In this document: piece after piece, positions 12,101 to 20,214 of the stretch | Layout: every line of letters starts with the position of its first letter | How positions within the stretch are numbered: the first letter of the stretch is position 1 | NCBI RefSeq assembly: GCF_019393635.1 | Contig: NC_057862.1 | Coordinates: 261,468,441 to 261,532,440 of the forward strand | DNA: 64,000 bases | Origin: Dromiciops gliroides | Lineage: Eukaryota > Chordata > Mammalia > Microbiotheria > Microbiotheriidae | Direction of reading: 5' to 3' | Program-made: the position numbers and the translations under genes | The notes under the pieces: model-generated | The model's input: only the letters and a program-made list of their open reading frames with translations | Database searches by the model: none | Told to the model about the DNA's origin: nothing

Positions 12101-15100
12101 CTTCTTTCCTAAAGAATTCTCATACACATTCCTTCTTTTTCATTCTCTGGCCAATACCTTAACCCAAGTCATAGCCTATCACCTAGCAAGTTACAAAAGA
12201 CTCCCCACCTACAGTTCTTCACAGGTCCCCATTCATCCTATGCACACATTTTAGGAAACTAAACTACTACCTTTCACAAATCATCCTTATGTGCAAAAAC
12301 CTTCAGTGGCTCCCCAAGGTCTACAGCAGAAGTCAATAAGTCATGTTCTGCCCACCTGTAAGCTAAGAATGTTTTTTACATTTTTAAATATAATTTCAAT
12401 CTATTTCAAAATATAAAAATTCTTAGTTAAAGGTTCTACAAAAACAGGCAAGGCCAGACTTGGCCCTTGGGCATAAGTTTGCTGACCTCTGATTTACTCA
12501 ATAAAGTTCAAACTCTTGTGTAACCTTCAAAGCCCTGCAGTCTACTATCAACTCATCTTTTCCAGCCACACCTCATTCTACCACCTAGATACTATTCATT
12601 TGGTATTAATTATTTCTGTATATCATACTCTGCCTAATAGACCAAGTTCTTTGGGGCCAGGAACCATCTTTTCTTTATCTCTGTATTTCCCACATATCTC
12701 TGGTAAAGCATTTTTCTGCATAAAGGAGATGTTTAATGTTGGTAAACTGACTATTAATCCCTATGGCCAATTTTTCCCTCCAACTCTATGATGATGGGAA
12801 AGGTTAGTTTTTATCTATGTAATAATGCAAATGGCTAGTTTGATAGAAAGAAAAGATGTCCTTTCCCTATGCTCACAGATCAAATGTACTAGCAGAACGG
12901 TGTGTCTCAGAGTCAGGAAGACCTGGGTTCAAATTCAGCTTCTGACAAATACTCATACAAGTCACTTAATTCCTTAGTCCCCTACACACTCTCTAAGCCT
13001 GTAAGTTGCAGAACATTTGAACTGCATCGGTAAAAAGGACTTCCTTACGAGTTAAGAACAATTAATAACGACGACAACCACCACCACCAGCAGTAGAGAT
13101 TTAGCTAGTCTGTTCCATCAATTTACTTTTTAATTTTTAACCAGAACCCAAGAGTTTTGATAATCAATCACTGCTTTATAATATAGTACAAAGTATGGAG
13201 TGCTATTCCTCTCCCTTTTATTACTACTTTGTCATTATTTTCCTTGAGTCTAGACCTTTTTCTCCAAATGAACTTTATTCCTTTGTCTAGTTCTCTAAAT
13301 TAACTCCTTAGCAATAAGATTAGCATAAGCAAATTGAAACTTTAATATAGACATGGCCCCAACATAAGCAATGCCTATCTCTAATTATTGTCTTCCTTTA
13401 TTTCTATAAAGTGTTTTCTCATTATGTTTATATGTCGTTAGTGTTTTGATAGATGAACTCTCCCAGATATATCATGTATTTTATAGTTATTTTGGATGGG
13501 ATTTCTCTATCATTTCTTTGTGGTTTTTGTTATTACAACATAAAATAATAATGACTTGTGGATTTATTTTATATCTTGCTACTTTACTGAAGCTAATATT
13601 TAAATAATTCCTTTGGCTGATGCTATGGGCTTTACTTTTTTTAAAAAATCTTATCTTTACTGACATCTTTTGTTTTTACATCACCTTCATTTCCAAATGT
13701 AAATCGCTCCCTTCGTTACTCAACAAGTCATGCCTTGTAACTAAGATTTTAAAAAAAATTTAATTAAAAAGCAGTCCATCAAAATCTACCAACACATTAA
13801 CTATGTCTGACAGGATATGCAATATTCTATACCCATCGCTCCCCATCTCTGAAAAGAGGGAAAGAAGTAAATTTCTCAACTCTCAAGAACCAATCTTGAT
13901 AATTATTTCTTGATAAGTATTCAGTATTTAGGTTTTTTTTCCTTTCAAATTACATTCTAAGTAGTTTGATACAACACTAAACCTACAAGTTAATTTAAGC
14001 AATATCATTTTTTCTTTATATTATCACAGCCCAACTGTGAGCAACAAAAAGCCTCCCAATTATTTAAGTCATCCCTTGTTTCTCTGAAGCATTCTATAAG
14101 TCTTGAAGGTGTTAGAGTAGACTGAATCCTGGACTTTGTAATTATTTCAAAAAGCTTTTGTTTTTCTACTGTTTTCTCCTAGACCTTGTTACTATTGTTG
14201 ATTTTGTGTGTGTGTCAATTTCATTTTTAGTCTTTACTTTATTGTCCCTATTAGTTTCTTTGTTGACTCTTCTAAGTTTTCCTAAGTAACAAATCATGTT
14301 GCCTGCAATTACAAATAATTTTGCTCCTTTGCTACTGTTTATGATTTCAAATTCTTTTTGAATGTCTTACAACATTTTGAAAACAGTGTCAAATAACCAC
14401 AGAGGACAGCTTTGTTTTAGTCCTATGGACCTAGTGAGAAAGGCTTTTGGTGTCTTCATTTCAAATTATGCTAGGTTTTGGCTGTAAATACTTTTAAACA
14501 TATATAAAAACAATCTTTTTCCTGTCTATATTTGTAAAAGTTCCTGGCATTTGAGTTGTCAGAGGATTTTTCTGCATCTTTTGTTATAATAGTGTGGTTT
14601 TGTTTTTAACATGACTTTTCAGGTTAAGTCCTTCCTTTTCTAATTTTGAACCATCCTTGCACCCTGGCATAAATCCATTATTGCCAGCAAATAATTTTTT
14701 GGGTATATTGTCTTTTTGTCAGGATTTTACTTAAACTTTTTGTTTAGATATTCATTAGTGATAGTGGCAATAGTTATCTTTCTTTACTTTATTCCTCTGG
14801 CATAGATACTAAGTTAAATAACAAGGTCATAAAAGTAGGTTTGGTGGAGTGATAAAAGCAAGATAAACTTCTTAGAGAAGGAATCCCTACTTCACAATAG
14901 GGGAATAAATTGGGCAAAGAACAGGTTTAGATGAACACATCTAATACATCTATAACACAAATTCCAAACGGATTGTGGCCTAAAGAATAAAAATGTAAGA
15001 GGTCACATCATTTTAAATAATGGAGAAAAATGGAAGTCAGTACACCTTTCACAATCAAAACTAGGGGGAAAATCTTAAGCAAGAAACTGATAAGATAAAC

Positions 15101-18100
15101 AATTTCAATTATATGAAATAGAAAGTTTTTGCATAAACAAGATCAATGAAGCTAGGATAAAGTAAACTGTTGATTAGGAGGGAAGAAAAACCTTGCATCA
15201 ATTATGTCTGCCCAATGTCTGATACTTAAACAGAAGGAATTTATACTAAAGTATAAAACCAAAATGCATTCCCCCAGTAGAAAAGTGGCCAAAGAATATG
15301 AATAGAAGTTCTCTCAAAACAGAAGGTGCAAGCTATTAACAACTATATGAAAGACTGCTCCAAATTACTAAAAGGTAAATCAAAATAACTCTTGAATTTT
15401 TATCTCATATCCAGCAGATTCCCAAGGATGACAAATGACAGACATACTTCTCGTTGGAAGGGCTGTGGGATGACATACACACTAACAATGTTAATGGAGC
15501 TATGAACTGGTAAAAACCATCAAGGAAAACAATTTTGAATTATGTGAAAAGTGATTAAATTATCTACATCCTTTGGCCTATGATAAGAGAAATTAAGAGA
15601 GACTAGCTAAAACATAAGAACTGATGAAGTAATCATAAGCAAAAAAGTACAATGATTACAAAAACCAAAAGAATAAAATGAAATTCTACCCTATGTAATT
15701 ATAATTATTAATCCTTGGTCCTGCAGAAGAGTAGTAGGGGACTAGGGATGTGAGATGTTGCATACACTGTACCAGCAGTTCTCAAACTTTACATTCTTTT
15801 TTTTTTTTTGGTGAGGCAATTGGGGTTAAGTGACTTGCCCAGGGTCATACAGCTAGTAAGCGTCAAGTGCCCGAAGCCTAACCTGAACTCAGATCCTCCT
15901 GACTCCAGGGTCGGTGCTCTATCCACTGTGCCACCTAGCTGCCCCAAACTTTACATTCTTAAAAATTATTGAGAACAAATAACCTGTTTAATTTTGATAT
16001 TTACCATATTAGAAATGAAAACTGATGAGTTTTAAAGTATTTAATTCCTTAAAAAACCAAACATCACACGCTAATAATAAAGCTTTTTTATGGAAAAAAA
16101 TTCTATACTTTCCAAAAATCAAAAAACAGTTAAGAATGTAATTACTTTATATATTTTTGCAAATCTCTTTAATGTCTGGTTTAATAGAAGACAGCTGGAT
16201 TCTCTACTGCTTCTCTGAATGCTTCTGCATTCACACTTTTGAGAGATGTTGTTTGGGCTGAAATATGTGAACAAAAACCAGCCTTGAACAGATAAGGTAA
16301 CTGGAAAAGGAAAAAGTATTTTAAATGGCAAATAAAATCTTAACATTGTTATAATAGGTTTGACCTCATGGTTCTCCTGAAAGAGTCTCTGGGATCTTGG
16401 GAAGTCCATGCACTCAAGAAGTGCTGAAATATAAGATATGGCCAATGTGTTTGTTTTCCTTAACTCCCCCACCCCTTTTGTCATAAAGGAAATGTCAATG
16501 TGGGATGGGGATGAGATGGACAAATAAAAACAAGAGATCAAAAAACAAGATGTGCATATGGATTTGCCCTATTTATTAGATACTGTAATTAGGACCATTA
16601 CTGATTGAAACAGTGCTAGTGGTTTGCTGTTCATGATCTCTACTCTTAAAATAAGAGGCTAAATTTAAATAATATTTTCAATTCACTTGGCATTCAATAC
16701 ATTACATAATATTACTACAATCTGTCTCTTCACCCTCTTTTCTCACCACTTCCCATATTTTAGATAAAAAGGCCATTCCCCAAACACTGGACATGTTCTC
16801 TGCTCCTCCCCCTTCCCATTATCTTCCTACCTATCCCCCCATTCCATATCCCAGCCCCCAGACTGTTTGAGGTCTGAACCTCTACAATACTCTGCACCAA
16901 TCTTGTAGTATTTATCATTGCCTAGCTTATACTGATTTGAGCAAATGTGACAACTTCTTGCTTAAAGACTATTTATTGATCTATCCAACTTTCACTCATG
17001 GAACTTAACCTGTCTAAATACACTTAAGAGAAAAATAGTACAGATTTGTTATTTTAATCGTTAAGATTCTTTGGGGGGGAGGGAAACACGGTACCTTAAG
17101 ATACTAACACACCTTTTGTTTTGTTTTGTTTTAAACTTTACTCTTTCCTCATACCAAGCCTGTTACCAGAGCTTTCTGGGGGTATTTCACTTTAAATTCA
17201 ATTGCATTAGTCTCAAATCCAGTTATATTCCTTCTACAGCCAAATTTGTTCTCCAGCATTCCTCATGAACTTTTTTTGGCCTTTAACCAACACAAAGTTG
17301 TAGTATCTTTTTACCATGAATTACAGTAAAAGATATGCTAATACCAAATCTGAGGAAATAAATGGATACCTAAGGAATTTAGGAAAATTTCATTTTCACT
17401 CTGAATGATTTCCCCCCACCCCCAACATCTACAATTCTAGGTAATCTAATTTATTCTGGCATTGCTAGTTAATTTGTGACCCTTCCCTTCCCAAATATAA
17501 TTAAATATGACAAAAATCTAAATTGCTTTTATTTTAGTTTCCAAATGTATCTTCAATTCCTACTATCCTTTAAAACCCAACTCGAAGACCTCACAGCTTG
17601 AATCCAGTGCGGTGCCCTATTCTCCCACCCCCTACAGAGTGCCGAGCAGACAGGGTAGGTGCTTTTGAAATGATTATAGAACTGCGTAGCTTATTCGGTT
17701 GAACAAGAAGATCTGTATTACTATTTGAAAATCCTCTCAAAATTATTTAAAAACATAAAAATTGTTTAATCTAGCCAACGAAATGCAAAAGCAAATATTT
17801 TTCAGTACAAAGCTAATTCAATTTCGTTACTGATTTCCATTTTAAATTCTAATCAGACTAAAAAACACTAGATGACTCCAATGTGTTATGTCAGGAGCAC
17901 CTTTACTTTTTAATTAGTTTGCTCTATTAACACAACAGATATTTAAGACATGATCAACATATTGAAAATGTTTCACATAAAAATGTAAATACTATCCAGT
18001 GTCGAGAAGCTTTCTTTTTTTCCTCCAACTTAGCAAGCCTACCTACTATTTGCAAGGCACTATACATATAGGATTCATTTACACTTATTTACCAAGATCC

Positions 18101-18905
18101 TCCAAATCTTAAAACTCAAGGGATGCAGAATAAACGACATTTATTTAACACCTTAAGAATATAAGCTCACTTGGCTTGCAAACTCTTTTAAGTCATACAT
18201 TTCTTTAGATATTTCAACCCTAATTTAGGAAAGGCACTGATAATTATAAAATATAAAAGAGCAGGAATATAACAAAGGGGATCGAGGTGAGGAGAAAGAC
18301 AAATTAGAGTGCTAAGGAAACGATGAATTAATCACAGTAAGGAGAGACTAGTGAGCCGCAGCACCTATACGTGGGAAGCGGCAACTACAACTCCAAGGTC
18401 AGTGCCTTGACTGCCCAGCAAAACACATACATTACTTCTAACACCTCCGACAGATTTTGGAGGGAAAACATTCCTAGCCGTCGACGCAGCTTCAGGGTCA
18501 GGTGGGGGTGGGGGGGGTGGGGGGGGCAGGCTCATCTTCAGCATCATCTTGAGGCCTCCGGCGCGGAGCGGACCAGCTCTGACGCATCGCCTCGCTCCCC
18601 CGGGGCTGGAGCGCGCTCGCCTCCCACCCAGCTGCCGCGGCTCTCGAGGCCGCCCACGTCGGGGAAGGGGATTCCGAGTCGGGCCCCGTGCCAGGCGCGG
18701 GGCCGCTCCCCGGCGGGAGTGTGAGTGGCGAGAGGTGGGGGGGTGGATCGCTCGGCCACAATGAGGGGGCGGTGATGCTGGGGACCAGTCCCCGGAGCCG
18801 TGGGAAGGATGGAATCCTATGGGCTAGGGGAGCCTCCGGCTCGGCCCTTCCAGCCTAGGGTAAGAATTTGGGGTCGGGGGCGGCCGCCGAGGCCTCTCTC
18901 ACCAT
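3064..18905 (-). CDS. ERH: ERH, enhancer of rudimentary homolog (complete, 4 exons)
   Basis: The coding exons are 18905-18903, 11811-11724, 7843-7723 and 3166-3064, joined by canonical GT/AG introns: 3+88+121+103 = 315 nt, 104 aa plus TAA. The protein begins [16 protein letters not shown] and ends RRQAQQAGK. It matches the vertebrate ERH sequence I recall at every residue, including the CK2-site residues T18 and S24. ERH is a small, highly conserved nuclear homodimer known to bind splicing and RNA-decay partners (SNRPD3, CIZ1, DGCR8/Drosha context). Exon 1 contributes only the ATG, so all other residues come from exons 2-4. Introns are 7.1, 3.9 and 4.6 kb and filled with repeats. It is transcribed divergently from SLC39A9 across a shared CpG island. 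No frame break or unusual residue was seen. Confidence 0.98.
3515..4410 (+). mobile_element. L1 LINE 3' end (ORF2 C-terminus + 3' UTR)
   Basis: Contains diverged L1 ORF2 tail sequence (TATCAGATTGGCTAAC, CCCTTTGATCTAGC, GGAATACTATTGTGCTATAAG). It then runs into a 3' UTR ending in an A-rich tail around AATAAAATATTAAAATAAAA. 5'-truncated, in ERH intron 3. Confidence 0.85.
4885..5000 (+). repeat. L2 LINE 3' tail
   Basis: Typical L2 end: GTAAGCTCTTTAAGGCTGGG, CACAGTGCCTGG and TTTAGTAAGTGCTGTTAATTG. Confidence 0.7.
5095..5313 (+). mobile_element. L2 LINE (RT region), left part
   Basis: Pyrimidine-rich CR1-clade coding remnant with a decayed YADD box (TATCACTATGCAAATGATTT reads YHYAND). It is interrupted by the solo LTR at 5318. 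Confidence 0.65.
5318..5677 (-). mobile_element. Fossil solo LTR, ERV1/gamma-like (copy 1)
   Basis: A 360-bp LTR on the minus strand, TG...CA bounded, with CCAA on both sides (5314-5317, 5678-5681). A 4-bp duplication fits gammaretrovirus-like ERV1. An AATAAA lies in the R region. It is inserted in an L2. No internal region is attached. A second copy lies at 50538. Confidence 0.88.
5678..6010 (+). mobile_element. L2 LINE, right part after LTR
   Basis: Continues the L2 interrupted at 5318, with the CAATTGCCTAGCAGACA and GTCCAAAACTGAAGATATC blocks seen in L2 ORF2. Confidence 0.65.
6165..6340 (-). repeat. L2 LINE 3' end, antisense
   Basis: Antisense L2 signature: CAAGCATTTATTAAACACC, TACTATATGC and CTCTCAAGAAGCATACC. 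Confidence 0.6.
6425..6573 (+). mobile_element. Marsupial tRNA-headed SINE
   Basis: Plus-strand copy lacking the A-box segment of its head. B-box GAGTTCAAAACTGG and the GTGACCCTGGGCAAGTCACT block are intact, with an A-rich tail. Confidence 0.9.
6590..6700 (+). repeat. Marsupial LINE 3' UTR fragment
   Basis: Contains the CTGTCAGACTTAGTTGATG and GTTGGCTAATTTTGCTG blocks shared with L1-type 3' ends in marsupials. Confidence 0.5.
6715..6870 (+). repeat. MIR-type SINE fragment
   Basis: GGTTCAAATCTTGCTTTG followed by a decayed core; old. Confidence 0.45.
7101..7255 (-). mobile_element. Marsupial tRNA-headed SINE with intact target duplication
   Basis: The minus-strand copy is flanked by AAGATCAATATTTT on both sides (7088-7100 region and 7256-7269). 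Confidence 0.93.
7723..7843 (-). CDS. ERH: ERH coding exon 3
   Basis: Encodes residues 31-71 ([19 protein letters not shown] onwards to DLADLSCLV), with codons split at both ends. Donor GTAAGT and acceptor CTAG are on the minus strand. It is identical to the recalled mammalian protein. Confidence 0.98.
7970..8000. repeat. Short CATA/CA microsatellite
   Basis: Tandem TACATACATACA then ACACACACA. Confidence 0.6.
8165..8467 (+). mobile_element. L1/HAL1-type LINE 3' fragment, left part
   Basis: Diverged L1 ORF2 tail (CCTTTGACCCAGAGATACC, AATAGCAAAAAACTGG, GAATTTCTCATTC). Interrupted by the SINE at 8471. Confidence 0.65.
8471..8616 (+). mobile_element. Marsupial SINE nested in LINE fragment
   Basis: Plus-strand SINE; CTAATGCAGA-like duplications lie on both sides (ending at 8470 and starting about 8626). 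It splits an L1-type fragment. Confidence 0.92.
8626..8900 (+). mobile_element. L1/HAL1-type LINE 3' UTR, right part
   Basis: Carries the TGTGACTTCTGAGAACCAAAG and GACATGACCAATGTGG blocks of a marsupial LINE 3' UTR. Continuation of 8165-8467. Confidence 0.6.
8950..9070 (+). repeat. MIR-type SINE, left part
   Basis: GTGTGACCACGGACAAGTTAC, CCTCAGTTTCCTAATCTG and a tail running into ACCTGACAGGATTGT. Continued at 9407 after two SINE insertions. Confidence 0.75.
9071..9220 (-). mobile_element. Marsupial SINE, left arm of inverted pair
   Basis: Minus-strand copy with the distinctive A-box variant GGCTCTGTGGATAGAG, shared only with the copy at 9257. Its left flank is AGGATTGTCAT and its right flank is ATACATGC. 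Confidence 0.95.
9257..9406 (+). mobile_element. Marsupial SINE, right arm of inverted pair
   Basis: Plus-strand copy nearly identical to the left arm, 36 bp away. Its left flank is AATGACAATCCT (reverse complement of the left arm's outer flank) and its right flank is GCATGTATG (reverse complement of the left arm's inner flank). Confidence 0.95.
9407..9480 (+). repeat. MIR-type SINE, right part
   Basis: GTAAAGTATTTTGCAAA and ATAAATACCAGCTATTATT are the standard MIR 3' end of the copy started at 8950. Confidence 0.75.
9640..9781 (-). mobile_element. Marsupial tRNA-headed SINE
   Basis: Minus-strand copy flanked by GTTAATTTT on both sides (9630-9638 and from 9782). Confidence 0.92.
9850..11380. 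other. ERH intron 2, mostly unclassified
   Basis: No ORF or clear repeat. 10,380-10,560 weakly resembles a MAR1/CORE-SINE tail (CGTACCAATGAATCCACAG). Confidence 0.4.
11390..11650 (+). repeat. Marsupial LINE 3' UTR
   Basis: GTGGGGAACATTTCATAC, AGGTCAGATTTTTTTTC and TATAAGGGATAGTTCTTTG match the L1-type 3' end also seen at 32,620. Confidence 0.55.
11724..11811 (-). CDS. ERH: ERH coding exon 2
   Basis: Encodes residues 2-30 starting [15 protein letters not shown] and ending NECMEG across the junction. The acceptor CTGCAG and donor GTAAG are canonical. Confidence 0.98.
12110..12326 (+). mobile_element. L2 LINE 3' part, left
   Basis: L2 ORF2 C-terminal sequence including AAAACCTTCAGTGGCTCCCC. 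Interrupted by the hAT MITE at 12327. Confidence 0.7.
12327..12491 (+). mobile_element. hAT MITE nested in L2
   Basis: Inverted termini CAGAAGTCAATAAGTCATG and (reverse complement) CAGAGGTCAGCAAACTTATG, 165 bp. The flanking 8-mers are decayed (GTCTACAG/ATTTACTC). Confidence 0.78.
12492..12700 (+). mobile_element. L2 LINE 3' part, right
   Basis: AATAAAGTTCAAACTC and CTTCAAAGCCCTGC continue the L2 interrupted by the MITE. Confidence 0.7.
12890..13055 (+). repeat. MAR1-like CORE-SINE
   Basis: GACCTGGGTTCAAATTC, GTCACTTAATTCC and CTGTAAGTTGCAGAACA are shared with copies at 30,545 and 59,455. Confidence 0.55.
13060..14828 (-). mobile_element. L1 ORF2 segment, antisense (inverted 5' part)
   Basis: The reverse complement encodes decayed L1 ORF2 pieces: [13 protein letters not shown], then [13 protein letters not shown] and IDGTD, with the reverse-transcriptase region farther right. 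13,650-13,960 holds an antisense LINE 3' UTR that appears nested inside. See the twin-priming finding. Confidence 0.7.
14829..15772 (+). mobile_element. L1 ORF2 3' segment and tail, sense
   Basis: Encodes the region downstream of the inverted segment ([12 protein letters not shown], equivalent to L1 KWAKDMNRHFSK). It continues into a marsupial L1-type 3' UTR (GGACTAGGGATGTGAGATG). Confidence 0.72.
15773..16425 (+). mobile_element. hAT DNA transposon relic (interrupted by SINE)
   Basis: Begins CAGCAGTTCTCAAACTTT, continues AAAAATTATTGAGAAC and ATTTACCATATTAGAAATG, and includes CTTTAATGTCTGGTTTAATA. This is the widespread mammalian hAT-type consensus. The open frame on its minus strand is incidental. 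Confidence 0.7.
15799..15945 (-). mobile_element. Marsupial SINE nested in hAT relic
   Basis: Minus-strand SINE flanked by 15-bp duplications AAACTTTACATTCTT (15784-15798 and 15946-15960). Confidence 0.95.
16430..18300. other. ERH intron 1, unclassified
   Basis: AT-rich, no strong ORF, no repeat I can name with confidence. Confidence 0.45.
18503..18528 (+). promoter_or_regulatory. G-run, potential G-quadruplex in ERH intron 1
   Basis: GGGGGTGGGGGGGTG-type tract with several runs of four or more G, about 380 bp inside ERH from its start codon. Confidence 0.4.
18903..18905 (-). CDS. ERH: ERH exon 1: initiator ATG only
   Basis: On the minus strand the sequence reads CGGCACGATG followed directly by donor GTGAGAG, so exon 1 codes only for methionine. 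Exon 2 resumes in frame with S2. The rest of exon 1 (about 18906-19020) is 5' UTR. Confidence 0.95.
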
Positions 18906-19020
18906 CGTGCCGAGCTCCGCCGCTGTCGCCACCACAGCCACTGCACACGAGCTGAGCCGCAACACTGCTAACAACCAATCCCCGCGAGAAGAGCCACCGG
19001 AAGTCGGCGGCGCTGCAACG
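18906..19020 (-). other. ERH: ERH 5' UTR / exon 1 non-coding part (approximate)
   Basis: GC-rich sequence immediately upstream of the ERH ATG. The 5' limit is inferred: it lies near an inverted CCAAT (18975-18979) and an ETS site ACCGGAAGT (18996-19004). No TATA box is present, so the transcription start is probably dispersed. Confidence 0.6.
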
Positions 19021-19420
19021 CGAGAGCACCCCCATGGAGACTAGAGACTCATACCTTCAAAGCAGTCGTTGACGCCTGGCTGGCCATCTTTGATGAGGGG
19101 GGAAAGCCTGCTGGGGGACCTTTCGGCTTCAGCGCAGACCTCGTTCCCTCTAAGACGCTGAATATTAGGCTCCTATTATCAGACATCCATTCCTGGGGAT
19201 CAGCTGCTCACGGAGCGACAGAGATCCAGTCCCACAAGCCCAACTCAAAGATGGCGGCTGGCCGGGTGGTGGAGAACCAAAAGTAGGTTGTGGCAGGGAG
19301 AGGACGGTTGTGACCCGGAAGCGACGTTTAGAGGAGGAGGGGGCGGGGAGGGAAATGCCGAGATCCGGAAGTGGATGTCTGGAGGAGGTGCCACTTGGCG
19401 GCAATGGCTGCAATGGCGGC
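18940..19420. promoter_or_regulatory. Bidirectional ERH/SLC39A9 CpG-island promoter
   Basis: A CpG-rich, TATA-less block separates divergent ERH and SLC39A9. Visible motifs are CCAAT at 18975-18979, ETS core ACCGGAAGT at 18996-19004, a YY1-type AAGATGGCGGC at 19248-19258, CCGGAAG at 19315-19321, GC box GGGGCGGGG near 19339-19348 and CCGGAAGT at 19365-19372. These are the usual parts of housekeeping bidirectional promoters. The CpG-rich stretch extends from about 18,480 to 19,680. Confidence 0.88.
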
Positions 19421-20118
19421 GGAGGTGGAGGCTCCCGGCCGAGGCCGGGAAGCCGTGGGGACCCATGGGTATAGGCCAGAGACTGATTTCTTTACACGCA
19501 TCTGCTGAATCCTCCCCCGAGGTTCCAGTTAGAGAACTGCGGCCTACGTTCCTCAGCCCTCTAGACACGGAGGAGAGTTGGCCGGTGCTGGTGGGCTGCT
19601 CTGGGCCCCGGGGGCGAAAGGGGGGGAGGTTACTGACGGACGGACTCAGGGGACAGGAGCACTCGCAGAACTGAGAGGTTTTCTTGCCTCCCCTTCCTCT
19701 TCAGACAGTGTATCCCCCCTTCACCCGCCCCCCATTCCATATCCCAGCAATTTTAGGGCCGTGACTTTTCTGATTGAAGAAAGCTTCCCCCACACAGCAT
19801 CATCTCCCCTCTCCAACAACAAATCGTGTAATCTTGTTATTTGTGGATAAAAGGCTGTGAATAAGGCCGCCAAAAGCCCTCCCTGATACTCTTACCAGGA
19901 AACAGTAATTCTCCCTAGAAGTAGACAAGGAAGAAGTAACTCTGTGACATAAACCTGCTGTTGGTGGAGGCCCAAAGATCTGATCTGAGAAGTTGACGCC
20001 CGAAGTTTCTTCTTTTGGAGTCACGACAAGTGTTTAAATAACTAAGCACCTTTTGAAACCCCACGGGGGGCGGGAAATAGTAGTTTGATGTCCTTTGGGG
20101 TAACTAAAGGACAAGAAA
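19240..20118 (+). other. SLC39A9: SLC39A9 5' UTR / leader (approximate)
   Basis: Sequence between the divergent promoter and the SLC39A9 ATG at 20119. No splice acceptor close to the ATG is needed, so exon 1 probably contains most of the leader; the exact start is unknown. Several upstream ATGs occur (19251, 19355, 19374), and the first opens an 11-codon uORF. The 3' part (19,700-20,100) is less GC-rich and holds no recognised repeat. Confidence 0.55.
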
Positions 20119-20214
20119 ATGGATGATTTCATCTCCATTAGTCTTCTGTCGCTGGCCATGCTGATAGGATGTTACGTGGCTGGAATCATCCCCTTGGCTG
20201 TTAATTTCTCCGAG
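20119..20214 (+). CDS. SLC39A9: SLC39A9 coding exon 1
   Basis: Encodes residues 1-32, [15 protein letters not shown] to AVNFSE, the first membrane segment. It ends in phase 0 at donor GTAAGA and is followed by a 24.8-kb intron. Confidence 0.98.

Noticed and set aside
16119-16541. 140-codon open frame on the minus strand in ERH intron 1
   Set aside because: It overlaps a hAT transposon relic and has no family resemblance; judged incidental.
18365-19850. Several overlapping ORFs of 60-128 codons around the promoter
   Set aside because: High GC makes long open frames by chance; Pro/Gly/Arg-rich composition and both-strand overlap argue against coding.
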